A stretch of DNA of 64,000 bases. Origin: Metellina segmentata (Eukaryota > Arthropoda > Arachnida > Araneae > Tetragnathidae). A model generated the notes under the pieces. The model ran no database searches. It was not told the DNA's origin and saw nothing but the letters and a program-made list of their open reading frames with translations. This document shows positions 32,640 to 45,970 of this stretch, piece after piece. Each line of letters opens with the position of its first letter. Positions within the stretch are counted from its first letter, which is position 1. A program made the translations under genes and the position numbers. The stretch is taken from positions 77,605,100-77,669,099 of the forward strand of contig OX375872.1 in NCBI GenBank assembly GCA_947359465.1, given 5' to 3'.

Positions 32640-32791
32640 GTATAACAGTTTAGTTCAAGTTTTTGTTAAAACCTGGAAAACTGAAGGTTTTGCAACTCTT
32701 TACCGTGGATACATACCAACACTGCTTGGAGTAATTCCATATTCAGGAACAGGTTTTTTCACATATGAAACACTTAAAAGATTGCATAGTG
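32640..32791 (+). CDS. SLC25A42: SLC25A42-like carrier, coding exon 6 (repeat 2, helix 4)
   Basis: Acceptor TTTTTGTGTAG; donor CATAGTG|GTATGT. It encodes YNSLVQVFVKTWKTEGFATL, then YRGYIPTLLGVIPYSGTGFF and TYETLKRLHS. EGFATLYRGY closes carrier repeat 2 and GVIPYSGTGFFTYE is helix 4 (vertebrate LGVIPYAGLSFFTYETLK). One base (G) passes to the last exon. Confidence 0.95.
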
Positions 32792-34320
32792 GTATGTTAA
32801 AAGTTAACATTTTGTAGACTAGTTTATGTATTGATATTTATTTCAAATTTCCTTAATTTAATATTCTTCGTATAATAAAATTATCACTCCGTTTTTTTTA
32901 AATATTCAAATCTCCCTTTAACTACTATCAAGCAATATATGAAGGAAAATTAATTTAAGGATACTGCAATGCTGTTTTGTACCAAATTTAATATAATTTC
33001 AGTTATTTGTATTGAAATTGAAGTTTTCATCCACAAAGAATTAAATTTTTACTAAAAATGTAATTTCAAATTATGAACATTACCATTGAGTTCATCACTT
33101 TCAGCTTTTTCATGTCCAGAACAATCATGTTAATTGATATGGAAACTGATTTGAAAATAAAAGAATTCGTTAAAACTGTTTGTAATGGCAGGATGCACTG
33201 AGTTTGACCATTTTCAAAGGTGTGTCCTGTTACAAAATTTAAAAATTAACTTTCTAACCTAAATTTTAAATGTATTCTAAATACTTTATGCTTCATTAAA
33301 ATATTATTTAGATTGTAATCCAAGTGTTCTCAAAAAATTATTTGTCCGAGTTTCATTTGGTAATGAATTTGATATTTTCTTATATTCGACATTTCAAAAA
33401 TTTTATGTGTTTCTCTTCAAACAACTTATTTGCAATTTTTTTTGTGTTATTTGGAGAAAAGTTGCGAAATGTTTTTAAAGATATCTGCATCTGACAGACT
33501 GAACACCATTTGTACAGACTGATCACCATTACTAAATACTATAGAAACAATGATAGTCCAAGTGTGTTGACATCTGTACGATACTTCCATTGAAATTTAA
33601 AGCATCTAGATTTGAGCTTCTATACCAATTGTTTTCCCGCTGATGCAAGCGAATTGGAATGATTATTTGTTATGCTTTTGGTCAAAAAGAAGCATTAGTT
33701 ATGAACTAAAAAGTACAATTTGAAATATACACTGAAAGAGTTTGATGTTGGGGTGTTGTCAAAATTTTGGATGTTCCGATACAAATTTCCCTCTTGAGAT
33801 GTTTCTTGGTAGATCAAAACCAGGCTAAGAAAGATTACTACAAAAGAGTGACTTGACAAAGAAAAGTTTTCAAACAACAGAGGCATATATCATGGGACAT
33901 AATCAAAAAATTCAGGACCAATTAGTTTGATACATGCCAGCATATAGGGGCTTGTTGGTAGTAATTTCTGTGAAAGATGAAAAGGTTTTTTACTATTATT
34001 AGCAGTCTGTTTTCTAAATGTAAAAAATTAAAAATATCTTAATTTTATATTTATGGTGATAAAGCTGTGTTAAAAATGTACGATAGAAAAAAAAGTGTAT
34101 ACCTTTGTGCAAAGTTAGTTGATTGAGTACTTGGAACACATTTTTATTTCATGAGGGGCTCACCATTTAACTGCATTTAAAGCTCAAAGGGCAGACTAAG
34201 GAACTCTGGTCTGTTGGGAACTTAGACTATCACTTAGTATAAATTATATATAATTCAGATTTTATTCTATTGAATTTACTATGTAGAGCTATCTAAATCA
34301 TTTTAATTCTTGTTTTGCAG
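32792..34320 (+). other. Intron 6 of SLC25A42
   Basis: AT-rich, about 1.5 kb; no element or exon recognised. Acceptor TTCTTGTTTTGCAG. Confidence 0.5.
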
Positions 34321-34640
34321 AACGTACAAATGACAGACCCATCCATCCTACAGAGAGACTTGTATATGGAGCTGTATCAGGTATGCTAGGTCAATCTGCA
34401 TCTTATCCTCTGGATATTGTGCGCAGAAGAATGCAAACTGCAACGTTAACTGGTAGTGAATATAATACTATTAGAAGCACTATGACTAAAGTTATTAAAG
34501 AAGAAGGTTTTATCAAAGGATTGTACAAAGGCTTAAGTCTGAATTGGATTAAAGGTCCAATAGCTGTTGGAATAAGTTTTACAACATTTGATCTTACTCA
34601 CAATTTTCTTAAGAGCTCCAATTACTCTGCTGATCGATGA
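34321..34640 (+). CDS. SLC25A42: SLC25A42-like carrier, last coding exon (repeat 3)
   Basis: It encodes [20 protein letters not shown], then [20 protein letters not shown], and later [20 protein letters not shown] and [16 protein letters not shown], with TGA at 34,638-34,640. The third signature is YPLDIVRRR, and GLYKGL closes repeat 3. The vertebrate protein has the same [18 protein letters not shown] and GISFTTFDL. Across all exons the protein is about 335 residues (human about 318). The family resides in the inner mitochondrial membrane and exchanges coenzyme A for adenine nucleotides. The substrate here is inferred from orthology. Confidence 0.96.
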
Positions 34641-34830
34641 TGATTATTAAATATACAAAAATATTTAGTGTTTCCCTGTGAAATTATAAATGTTTTAGTG
34701 AAATCATTGTTATATTTTGGGATCAATGATTAATACACCTGGAGATGGATTAGGTTATTCTTAATTCTCCTTGAAAGAATTTAATCATGTGCCATAATGA
34801 AATAAATTAACTGTATAGAATACTTTGTGT
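34641..34830 (+). terminator. SLC25A42 3'UTR and candidate poly(A) signal
   Basis: AATAAA at 34,801-34,806 is followed about 20 bases on by a GT-rich stretch (TTTGTGTGTGCCTG), the arrangement of a cleavage and polyadenylation site. Other AATAAA motifs occur further on in this AT-rich DNA, so longer 3' ends are possible. Confidence 0.55.
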
Positions 34831-37439
34831 GTGCCTGAAAAATGTGCTGTTAAGTTTATCAATTGACAATTTAAAAGAAGGTGCTATCTTGTTATACTCT
34901 TTATTAACATCTCTTGCAAATACTATTCATGTTACAATTATTGAAGAGTTATCTGATATTATACATCAGAAATTAATTTCTTTTCCGTCAAATTTTTTAA
35001 TATATTTTATAAAACAGTAGTTTATTAATTTATTTTCCCTAATTATATAATGTTTATGCAACACTTTTTTAAAAATTGCATTTTTCTAGCAGCAAAGTAT
35101 AGATTAAATGCATCAATATTTAGTTCTCATTGTTTTGATTTTGCCATGCTCATTTTGATTTGTATTGATTGGGCATTTTTGTGTCCTTTGTTTTCTTTGA
35201 ATCGTCACATTGTGTTCAGATTTTGTAAGTTTTGTTAATTTTAAAACATGTGAAAATAGAACAGTAGCATGTGCTTACTTCAAACCGCACTCCACGACAT
35301 GAACTCCAAAATTGAATAACAGTGCCTGTCCAAAATTGTTAAAATTTGTATTGCAAAAAATCTAACGTGCATGTTTCAATCTTTCATGCCTTTAGGTTTT
35401 CCTGCTTTGTTTGTATACTAGCTTTCCTTGCAGTTTTTTTCTCCCATGAATTTTTAACATGTTTATAAACATATACATTTCAATCGATATTCATTTTTAA
35501 ATCTTTCTGTCAATCTGCTTTGATGAATTTATTTAATTTGTTTGTAAACATGTACATTTCAATCGATATTCATTTTTAAATCTTTCTGTCAATCTGCAAT
35601 CTTTTAACTTTACTTGCGTTTGTTCCTTCAGTTATTGTTGATTTAAGTCTATTTTCCTTTTTTCATGGTATTGTAATTATTTTATTTCTTTATTGTCTGT
35701 CTATCAATGAGACTGCTGAGTTAAAATTTGAATTTATTTTTATGAAGTTTAATCCTTTATGCGTTATTTTACTCATTCACATGAATAAAGTGTTTTCATC
35801 ATATTTTGTCATTGTTGCTGCTTTTTATTTTAATATTTGGAATGCTTATTTCCCAATAGATATATAATATTAGTGTGAGTTATGTAATGTTTGCACCATA
35901 CCAGGTTTTGAGTTAACTTCATGTGATAATGATTAAAAAGTGAATGTAAACCTTACTAAGCATGTTGTGAAATATCTTGATCAATATTTATTCTAGTCAG
36001 ATTAATAAAACATGGCATTTTATGATAATTTATAAAATTTTGTAAATTCATCTTTTTGATCAATTTAGATGCATATTTTGTTAAGTTAAATCAACACATT
36101 AGTGCTGACTGCTTTTTTATATTGAAGTAAAACTTATCTGCAAAAACTTATCTTGTGTTCAACTAATAATACATTTACGTTCAAAATAAAGTTTTCTGTA
36201 TTTTTCTATAAATGTCTTAGTTTAGCTATAATTATCAGAATATATTTTGTGCCATTATTATAAGCCTTACTATTGTCCCTATTTCAATTTTTGTATCAAG
36301 CTGCTATAATACTGAAACCACATAACAAATTATATCCCAGTTTATAACGATTTTCCTTGTTAAATTCTTGTAAACTGTCTTTTATAATATCTTTTCTTTG
36401 TAATCAACAAAATTCTTAGAATTATTCTAGATTGTAAGTTTTCAAATGCTGATACTTAAACAGTCTGTTATGTAATTTATTTTCTTTTAAATGGTATTAA
36501 TCCCTTGAATGTTATGATCCTATTTTAGAGTACAACTCAAATGTATCCAAAGTATATTTTAACTGTTTAAAAGCGCTTATTTTGTTGCTTAATCAAAATA
36601 CCTTTGGTGTGTTGTGTACTTATTAATTCAAAATTATTAATGCACTTATCTGTTCAAAATACATATGGTTTCTTCTGAAATATATTTTATTTAAGTTTTT
36701 GTGTAAGGGATGTGAAAATATAACTTGTACTTTATTTTACAGAGATGGTTGTGTGAGTTAAACTAAACTCAATAAATAGCTGCACAAGATGACATATTTA
36801 GCAATATGAATGAAACTATCTTTTCTGTTTTTTAACCCTCCAAGTGGTTTCGATGAGATACTTCATCTATCAAGATCTGGACAAGTTTGTCTATAACACG
36901 ATATCTCGTCTATCAAGATCTGCTCAGTTTTGTTAATTACAAGAGATATCGTCGTGACAAAATTGCCCAATTACTTCAAGGGAATGAATGTACAAATAGG
37001 AAAAGATTTTGTATCGGGCTTGTCACTGCAAAGGAGTTTTTGCCATGAAAATAAACCACCAGGAGGGATAAATAGATGTACATATAAACAGAAAATGCCA
37101 AAAATTATCAATAAATAATTTGAATATTTTTTTAACTGCGTTATTCTGACAAATATTTTCTAACCTTTCCATTCATTATTGTTATGAATATATCCATGCT
37201 TTAGTATATTTGTATGAAAGTTATTACTAATGGTTTTGGGGAAAATATCTTATTGATTTTTGAAATGAAAAGAATGAATACATTATTGATAAAAAATATT
37301 TGATTGTTTAAGACATAAAAAACCTTCACTAGTAAATTAAATCAATTCCCATGTACTACAGCATTTTATGTAAGCTCTGTTAACTGTTGATATCGTGTCT
37401 ACGACGAGTCTTGTTCAAATGGTGCCATGAGCAGTTATC
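34831..37439. other. AT-rich intergenic DNA with a short tandem duplication
   Basis: A 57-bp unit occurs twice at 35,462-35,518 and 35,541-35,597 (TACATTTCAATCGATATTCA and following), 79 bp apart. Between 36,835 and 36,960 is a small repeat with ATCAAGATCTG/GATATCTCGTC units; the same family recurs inverted at about 62,300-62,450. No gene recognised. Confidence 0.5.
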
Positions 37440-37826
37440 ACAGCTCTAGCACACTATATTGTCCTCGTACAGGTTCGGTTCTGAGAAAAGGACCCCGACT
37501 TTAAATAGATCCACAATTATTGCTGGACAATCGAAAATGTGAGCTGGTGTTAACTCCATATCTGGGCAGTTATTACACTTTCTGTAAGATCTATTACCCT
37601 CGCTGTCAATCTTCATTTCTCTGTAATTACCTGTTCTTAACCTGGCTATTGTTTTGGTAATTAGTCTATCCTCATTGATATTACAAAGCTGATGCTTAAT
37701 TGGGATCGAAGGTTCTCTCAATTTGAAGTTAGTTAGGGCATTTGCATCCAGCAGGGTGACATTCACATTGTCCTCATTGTTCAGATTTCTAGCCTCTTTT
37801 GCTAGTTTTGTTAACTGTGTTTGTAT
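37440..37826 (-). pseudogene. Jockey-like ORF2 C-terminal fragment
   Basis: The - strand reads LTKLAKEARNLNNEDNVNVT, then TIARLRTGNYREMKIDSEGN and KCNNCPDMELTPAHIFDCPA. The LAKEA stretch is the end of the RNase H domain. The C..C....H....C cluster in a RLRTGHY..M-type context is the conserved C-terminal part of Jockey-clade ORF2. Everything upstream in ORF2 is missing, which fits 5' truncation during insertion. The frame ends in a TAG at 37,446. Confidence 0.8.
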
Positions 37827-38269
37827 ATGGAAATGTTATGTTTCACTGTCTTTGCAGATTTATTATTTCAAATTTAGATTATCTACACATTTGGCATTTT
37901 TAATGTAAAAATTAAGTTATAATTCCTTAACCCTCTGAGGGTCATGAGACTGCAGAAGGTATGCAATTACTTTTATCCTGCAACATTTTACTACAACAAA
38001 ATAGACACATCTGTTAGGTTAAAAGAATCTATATTTAAAAAATCCTGGAAAATATTGTTACAATTTAGAACGCAAACTGATTAGAAGCCATCCAGGGAAA
38101 CTAAAGGGTCATAATTCTGGGGGGCATGATCATCAGAGTTGAACTCAAATTTTATTCCCTTTAATTTTAGTTAATAAGTATGTAATCTGTAGAAAAGAGG
38201 ATACAGCAATTTGGAGGTATTTTTGCTCATTTATTGCAGCAATAGTATGCAACTATATTTTATTTTGTC
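37827..38269. other. Unassigned intergenic stretch
   Basis: AT-rich; nothing recognised. Confidence 0.4.
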
Positions 38270-39174
38270 TCTACTATTATAAAAGTAAGTGTTTATGTGG
38301 GGGGGGGACTGTTGTGTAGAATCTATGGCACTTTCAGTAATGAGATTTGGCACACAGGTAGTTTGAATTTTTTGCAATTTTTTTGCAAATCCGAATTTTA
38401 AAATTTAATGTAGAACATTTTTAATTGAATTTAATTATTGTTTTCTTTAAAATGACAACAGCATAAAAGATCGCAGATTCTAAATTTATTTTTTCTCCTA
38501 GATTGTTAAAGATAGAGTAAAAATTTCAACGGATTTGAAATCTGCGAATAGTTTTACCTTATAGATAGATACCTAAAATTATGATTTCCTTTAAATAAAT
38601 AATTTTTATATTTTTTCCATTACGAACACCAAATGACCTTTGAGATTTGAAAAATCGGATTTCATTTGCTGAGCTCAGCAAAACAAATAAAAAACATTTT
38701 GACTGCCATTGTTTAGTTCTAACTTGTAAAATCAAGATCGTTAAAGACCGATTAAAAATTTCAACTAATTGGAAATCTTCGGAAAATTTTACACCAAATT
38801 CGGAAAATCAAATGCAAGATATTGATCTTCTTTTAACAAACAATTTTTCAATTAAATATTTATATTTTCGCAAGAGATTGTGACACCACGCTGATTAGAT
38901 CTCTTCGCAATTGCAATGAGACAAGGCCATCACAGTGATACCAGTGGCTTTGGCTTGCAAAGCAAACCATAGTTTCTAATGATCATAATTTGGTTTGCGA
39001 AGCAAACAAATTAGAATTTGCAGGGTCATTCCAATAGGCTACGATGATTGCTGTTTGCTACAAATTCCCATTTGTTTTGCGAAGCAGTAACCAGGGGTTA
39101 GCAAGTAGTGGTCACACCTGACGCCATGAAAAGAACTGTCATGGGCAATGCTGTGCTGGCTACGCAGTAGCTAG
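38270..39174 (+). mobile_element. Non-autonomous Helitron, about 905 bp
   Basis: The 5' end is TCTACTATTATAAAAGTAAG (preceded by TC or C). The 3' end is CTACGCAGTAGCTAG, followed by T at 39,175, as expected for the Helitron CTAG|T end. The same two ends appear in the reversed copy at 48,293-49,206. Near the 3' end are hairpins of the type GTTTGC-GAA-GCAAAC (38,992-39,006), and a G9 run lies near 38,300. No protein is encoded. Confidence 0.7.
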
Positions 39175-39245
39175 TTCATTATAACATTAACTTAAATTAA
39201 CGGGATGTTATAATATCATCTAACATGAACAGTTTCTCTAAAAAT

Positions 39246-40790
39246 GTAGATGGGTCATTCCACCCAAAATGAGCAAATAGGCTGTGGCTGACACATCACC
39301 GATTTTAATGAAAATTAGTTTTTAAATAGATCACATAGGAAGGAGAAACTGCCAAATATTAGGTGTCAAAAATGTATATTTTATTTTTTATTGAATTTTA
39401 AAGTTCAAGGTCACATAAATGTAGATTTTTTTAGCATCAATAGTAGCTTGTTTGAGATTTAGTAGCTTGTTGTATTTCAATAAGTTATTAATACAAATTT
39501 TAAAAAAAAATTGTTACGTTGTTCAGTTAAAGATCTTTTAGGAAATGTCAGAATATAGTTTTATATCCGTCACTGCTCATTCTCAAGGATCAGCAAAAAT
39601 AGAGATTTTTGCCTATTTGATAAAAATTTAAAATTGCTTTAGTACTTCTAAAAATGGACAAAGACTGTATCAAAAATTATTCTTAACAAAACACTTCTTC
39701 TATCTAAAAGTTTGTATAATTTAGTAAATTGTATTTCTATTCCTTAGTTAAGAAAAATGTAATGAAAAAGTAAAACAATTGAATACAGCAATTTTTCTAC
39801 TATTTAAATACAAATTTTACTGTGCAAAGGACAATTCTCAAAACCTGACAAATTTTCAGTATTATGTGTCAAGATGTATGTTATTTGTCCTGAAATTTTC
39901 ATAATTGTTAGTAATTTGTTTATATTTAATAGATGGAAATTATTGTTTTATTTTATCGCATGATGAATCAAAAAAGGAGGGAACATGCCAGTAAGACATC
40001 CATTGCCTTCTTTAAAAGAGATACTATTATATTTTTAAGGACAGTTAATCGAATAAATAAACATTATTAAATGGACTATGGTAAGAAATGTACTTGGTTT
40101 GCTAAACTGATAATATTTTGCTGAACTGAAAGCTTTTGAACACCTGCGAATGTTCTAGTGGCAATCAAGAAGTGTTCCATCAGTGACCGCTGCCATTACG
40201 GGAGGGCATAACTATCATTGCTACATTCCTATTCTCAATTGTACATCACAAATTTGTGTTTCATATTTATCACAATCACCAGCAAAATAACTAAAGAATT
40301 TAAAAAGAATTTGGCAGCACAAAAACACCACGTTTGAATTCTAAAAGATGCAAAATTTAACTTGGGAGTTTTACCGCATGGTGAATTTGAAAAGGTAATT
40401 AGTTAAAAGTCATAATATCTATGATACTAAGTTGAAGTTTTTAAGCTTGTTTGACACTTATTTTTTTTTTTCTGCTTTTATAATTCACTTTATAAGTTAA
40501 AAATGATTTGGTATTTCTTTGTTGTTTAAGGGTTTCATTATCTGTATTTAAGTTCACCATTATCATTGAAGTTCTCGTAATATACATAGACAGGGAAACA
40601 AATATTGTTATTTTGATTTTTATTGTTGGTTTAGGACTCGGATTGCAATCCTGAAATTTTTTTACAAGTAATAAACATAATCAACTGTATTATTTTAAAC
40701 TGTCCGTTTTATCAGAGCTGTCCTTCATTTGATTAATCAATTTTCCATATATTAATACAGGTTAAAACATTCTCATTTTTCGTCATATCC
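39246..40790 (+). repeat. Large unclassified repeat, copy 1
   Basis: About 1.5 kb matches 60,037-61,860 in the same orientation. Both start GGGT(C/T)ATTCCA, share GGCTGTGGCTGACA, TGAAAATTAGTTTTTAAATA and GAATTTTAAAGTTCAAGGTC, and end near CAAGTAATA(A/G)ACATA. The copies differ by roughly one base in six by eye and by several indels. No protein-coding frame is conserved between them. Confidence 0.75.
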
Positions 40791-43700
40791 AGCCATTTTA
40801 ATCCAGTTTTAAAAAACTACTTTTTTAGAAATTGGCTGTTATTCACAAAGCTTTTTGTCACAATTTTTTTTATTCATAAAGATCAAAACTGGAAAACAAT
40901 TCATTTCTTAACTATTTTTTCCTGGCAAAATTTTGATATGTTGCTAATGATGCTTCTCTCATAATAGCTGAATTTGCTTTGATTAATGGAAGCTGTTTTT
41001 GCCCATGGTAAAATATTCCATCAGAGCATTGAAAACAGAAAAATATATACTGATAAATAGAGTGACTTTTTGACAAGAAAGATGCTTGAGAAAATGGAAA
41101 ACAGCAAACTACTTTTTGAAATCATTTACATGAGTCAATTATTAATAATGTTGGCCTATACTTAGTAAATAATTATTTAATAAAATTTGTTTAGATTTTC
41201 AAAGTAAGACTTCTGTAATTTAAAAACTTTTAAACCCATGCTGGATTTTTAAAAAATTGCATGCATCTAATTGTATGAAAAAAAATAAACTCATTAGAAT
41301 TTTGCTCTTTAAAACAAGACTCATCCATTTGAATTGTTTTATTTTAAATATATAATTTATTAGCTCTAGAATTTTCAGATTACTCTTATATGCATATCTG
41401 ACTAATTTTTGTTTTTTAGTATCTATCTGATCAATTATATGTGACAAAGATTCATGAGGCATGGGAAGAGTATTAGAAAATATTTTTTAAGATAAATTGC
41501 ATATAACAATTAATTTATGTTCAACAAATTCAATTTTTAAATGTGTCATTTTATTTAAAATGTGCTATAATTATCAAAAACACATGATATATGAATGCAT
41601 CATATTCAAAAGTGAGAATTATATGTTTTTATTCTCCTGGACAGTGTTTTATTTGCTGAATTTACAGAGTTAATTTTTTGTATTACAAAATTAGTGTCCT
41701 GTTGCATATGTTTGTAGATAAGAATGATTACATCTTTAACAAATGTTTTCTAGTATATCTGAAAATCTATGAAATGTTTTTTTTTTTTATGATTCTGATA
41801 ACAGAAATGCAGTAAACCTTGCAAAATAAAACTATTTGAGGACGGTACCTTACAGACAATTAAAAAGTGTCATTGAGCGTAAATGGGTTCTAGATTTAGA
41901 TTTCTCTAGATCTAGTTCTCATGGATTCTAGATTTTATATCCTTTTGAACAGAAAGAACACTTAGATACAAAAATTTGAATTTTGTGCAATCATCTGTGA
42001 AATAACTTTTATTTAAACCAAATAAACTAGATCCTTAAGGACTGGTACCAGAACAACTAAAGAACTAATTTCAATGAAAATTCTTGATTATATATCAAAA
42101 TACTTTATAACAAAAAATTGTCTGAAATTAATTTAATTACTTTCTAGTATACTTCTGTCTTTAATCTTGTTACTGTATAAAGTTTTATTTTTGTAGATTG
42201 AAATTTATTTCGCATATAAACCAGAAAACTGTGGGCCCTAATCAAGTCTCACTATTCAGTCAGCTGAAAATATTCAGAAAATTGTTCTCCATATCAATAT
42301 TGTTTTCTTTCAAATTTCACCTTTAGAGTTATTAAAAAAGTAAATGAGTTTGTTTAGTAGTTGCTGACTGCCTTTTATGTGTTGAAATTATGTAATATAG
42401 TCAAATAAAATTTAAGAAGTAAAGCATTCCATAGCATTAATTTTGTATGCTAAATTTTATTCATTTTTTTTATTTGAAAAGAATTACTTTCAATTTTAAT
42501 GTTATTCTTCAATTAACTCTTAGTAAATTATTTTGTCAGTTTTGTTTTACTATAGTTATTTTTTCTAGTGTTTAAATAAGCAAAAGCTATGCTGTATATT
42601 TTCTGTTTCAATAGATAATAGTTCATAAATTTTTTCAGTGTTATATACATATATACTCCATTTGAAAAATAATTCGAAATAAATAGCTCTTTTCTATGTA
42701 GTGAGGAGTTATATGTGGATGAAGTTATAAACCACACAAGGTGAATGTAGGCTCATGAGTGCTTATTCAAACAATGTAATTTTTAAGAGTTCTGAAACAA
42801 GTGCTATTAATAAAGATTTGTTTTACTTTTCTTCTGATGTACTTTCAATTCAAGTTTCTGAGATCTCATTACACATGTCCTTTGAATTGTAGTCCTATAT
42901 TTTTATATGAAATATTCTTAGTTCATTATGCATAATTATTTTTTACTCTTACTTGATTTACCTTGTGAGGCAGTGTTTCCCTGAGCTCTATGGAGCTGAA
43001 AGTTTCTGTTAAAATGATAAAACATAATTTATTAGAAAATTATATTGTCTTTCCAAAATTTCTAAACATTAATAAAAAATATTCTTTCTACCATAAGAGC
43101 TTGTGGTTAAATAATATATTCGGAAACAAAAAAATATGTTTTAAAACTTGTTTCATTGACTTGCATGCATATACATTACATGAGTTGATAAGCATCAAGT
43201 ACATATATTTCATGAGTGTTGCTGAGATTATTGTTATTTATTTAAATAAATTAAATTGATATTTTTGAGAAATTCTCTTTGAAAATCATGTCGTGTTAAC
43301 TGAGTTGTATTAAATTGTCTTAATTTTATTTCTCAGAAACTGAAATAATCACCTAGATTTGTATACATATAAATTCCATAAAGAATAAACACTTAATTAA
43401 AAATCCTCCCTCCCCTTTTAATGATTTGTATGAGTTTTCATATAATCGCTTATTTGTTTTTTAAATCTATTTTTAATACTTTATGTATCTCATATTTTTT
43501 CTAACTTTTTTAAATTAATATTTCTTGGAACATTTGCTCTTATCACTTTTTAGGTTTTCGAAAAAATTTGTTAAAGAATTTTAAAATTAAAATTTTTTTT
43601 CTCTGTTGTCTGAAGTGGCCTTATGGTATCTATATGGACTTCGTGTACTACAAGTAGATTGGATTAAGATGTCCAATTTTCAATCTCGCCCTCTTACTGA

Positions 43701-44355
43701 AATATCCATGATGATGAACTGAGGAACTTTATATTATAATATTAAGACTAAATTCCTTTAAATTTGCACTTTATTAACAGTGTTAAATCAATTACAAACA
43801 TTTATGCATGTGCTCTTGATGAAGATTCCTTTATTTTCAAAATAATTCTGTATGAATAAGTCTACATAATATTTTTTTTTTTTAATTATTTTATTTTGAG
43901 ATTAAAAAAAAAGAAAGTATGGCTTAAATCAGTGTGATCCATTTAATATGCTGTTTAAAATTTTATTGTAAATCGATTTGTTTTTGAACTGTCATGTTAT
44001 TTTCTGTTTATTTTTCTCAAGCCATTTTATTAGGAAACCTATGAATTAGAACTGTATGCTTTGAAATACGATGTAACTATATTCGTCAACACATATGCGA
44101 ACTTGATATTTCAAATCAGTGATTTGTACAAAAACATTCTTCTATATTCTGGGTTTTTAATCAAATTTATTGTTCTTTCCCCAAACAAAAAATTTTTCTG
44201 AAAATATCTCTTGTTTGTATTTGAAGTTACTGATCCTTAGCAATTTACCTTTGAAGCACCTCTTTTGTAATCACAAAGAATAACTACATCACAATACCAA
44301 AAATACTTTTAATCAAACTATTAGCCTTTTAGTTTGTTTTCATTAATCATTTTAA
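40791..44355. other. AT-rich intergenic DNA
   Basis: About 3.5 kb with long A and T runs. Open frames of 60-90 codons (41,220, 42,528, 42,990) have Lys/Asn/Ile-rich products and no motif. Nothing recognised. Confidence 0.5.
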
Positions 44356-44399
44356 ATAGCCCATTTTGTTGCTCTAGTGCTATCTAAATTAAACTACCA
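44356..44399 (+). repeat. SINE tail remnant
   Basis: TAGCCCATTTTGTTGCTCTA and AATTAAACTACC match the SINE 3' end; 44 bp only. Confidence 0.5.
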
Positions 44400-45645
44400 A
44401 ATTCTTATTGCAGTGCTTTTATTTATCTTATATATCTAGTGTTTTAAACATACTTTATGCTGACATTTTATATATTGAGCTGTTTTAGAAAATTTCTAAA
44501 AGGTGTACCTGTGTTATAGCATGTTTTAATAATTTTATGTTCTTATTTACACTGGTAAAAATATTTAATTGTTCTCTTTTTAGTTTAATACAATATTCAA
44601 CTTATATGCATTAAACACAACTGTTTAAAAATTATAGAAATCTTCAAAACAATAAAATAAACATGTACCAAATGCCACTTTCCATATTTCTAATTTCTAT
44701 CATTAAATTAATATTTTATTATTACACATCAGTTGACTGTTCAGACATTACTGTAAAAGATTTGGTTAAAACATCCGTCCAAATATGCATTTCATCTTTC
44801 ACATTCTAAAGTTCTAAAATTAATAAATTTCAAAATACGACGATCTTAATCCTCTACCTAATTAAATAATAAAAATAAAAGTTTTTTTTTTTTTACGAAA
44901 TTCAAGTTTTGTTTTAAAAAGAAAACAAATAGAAGTTTAACAACTTATTTTACTTTCTTTACATGGATTTCAGAGTTCTTATGATAAAAATACTTGCAAA
45001 TTTAAATGCATGAGATACTGTGCTGTCTTAAGTATGGTAAAACAATGTATAATAATGTTGAGACTAGCTTTAATAGGTTATATATTTTTGTAATTTCTTA
45101 ACTTTGTAAAGCAGCTAGTATACATGCATTACAAGCTTTCCTGTGATAGAATGTTTTAATTTTGTCATGTGACAAATAAAATGTATTTTTAAAAGTGTTT
45201 TCTGTGTTTTATATGTACTTCCAAAACTTGATTGTGAAAACATGAGAATAAATAAAACAAACTTGTGAAACTTACTGGTTTATTTTTATTTAAAGTAAGT
45301 CATACATTTTTAAAAAGGAATGATATTTTCAGTTTGTTACTCTCACCCTTTGTTCTTTTTGTCACCAATTTTTAGTAGTTTTGAGAAAATCTTGACACAA
45401 GATGTTTAAAATGAGCAAAAGTATGACTTGTGGGAAGGAGAATGCTTGGCCCTATCATGTTTTGAGAGGCGAAATGAAGTGAGCAAATTCATTTTTACTT
45501 ATACTGAAAAGCTTTTTTGAAATAAGCACGGAATAACGATTAACGTTTAGATTACGACCGGTACAGCAGTTGTACCTTGATCGCGCCAAGAAGGAATTTA
45601 GACTACTGCAAGTACAGAAGTTATACCTTGAAAGTGTTATAGAAA
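44400..45645. other. AT-rich intergenic DNA
   Basis: Nothing recognised. A poly(A)-signal-like ACAAATAAAATG at about 45,172-45,183 follows T-rich sequence, but there is no gene to connect it to. Confidence 0.4.
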
Positions 45646-45964
45646 TGGTAATTTTAAATAACGTCCTACTAGAGCAATACAACGGGCTATTGACGAAGGT
45701 CCGGGATCAATCCCTTAAGGGAAAGATTCAAGGACACCTCGTAATTTTGAACCAGTCAGATGACGAAGCAACACCTGAGCTGGCACCCCACTCTCCAAAC
45801 TTCCGCACCAACCCAACGTGAGGACTTTCGGCCACGACAGGTTTAAGGTGCACCAGCCGCCTCTACACGATACGCTTACAAACATCCGTGCCTGGACCCG
45901 GATTCAAACCAGGAACCTTCAGATCTAGAGGCTAACACCTTAACCACTATACCGGTTGGTCGGC
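45646..45964 (-). repeat. SINE type I, full length
   Basis: The - strand starts GCCGACCAACCGGTATAGTG, with the B-box region as GGTTTGAATCC (one change) and the complete body and tail. No clear target duplication: the right flank is another SINE fragment. Confidence 0.88.
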
Positions 45965-45970
45965 AAACAA

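Noticed and set aside
35462..35597. Spaced repeats as a CRISPR array
   Set aside because: Only two units of 57 bp with a 22-bp gap, in animal DNA; a simple tandem duplication.
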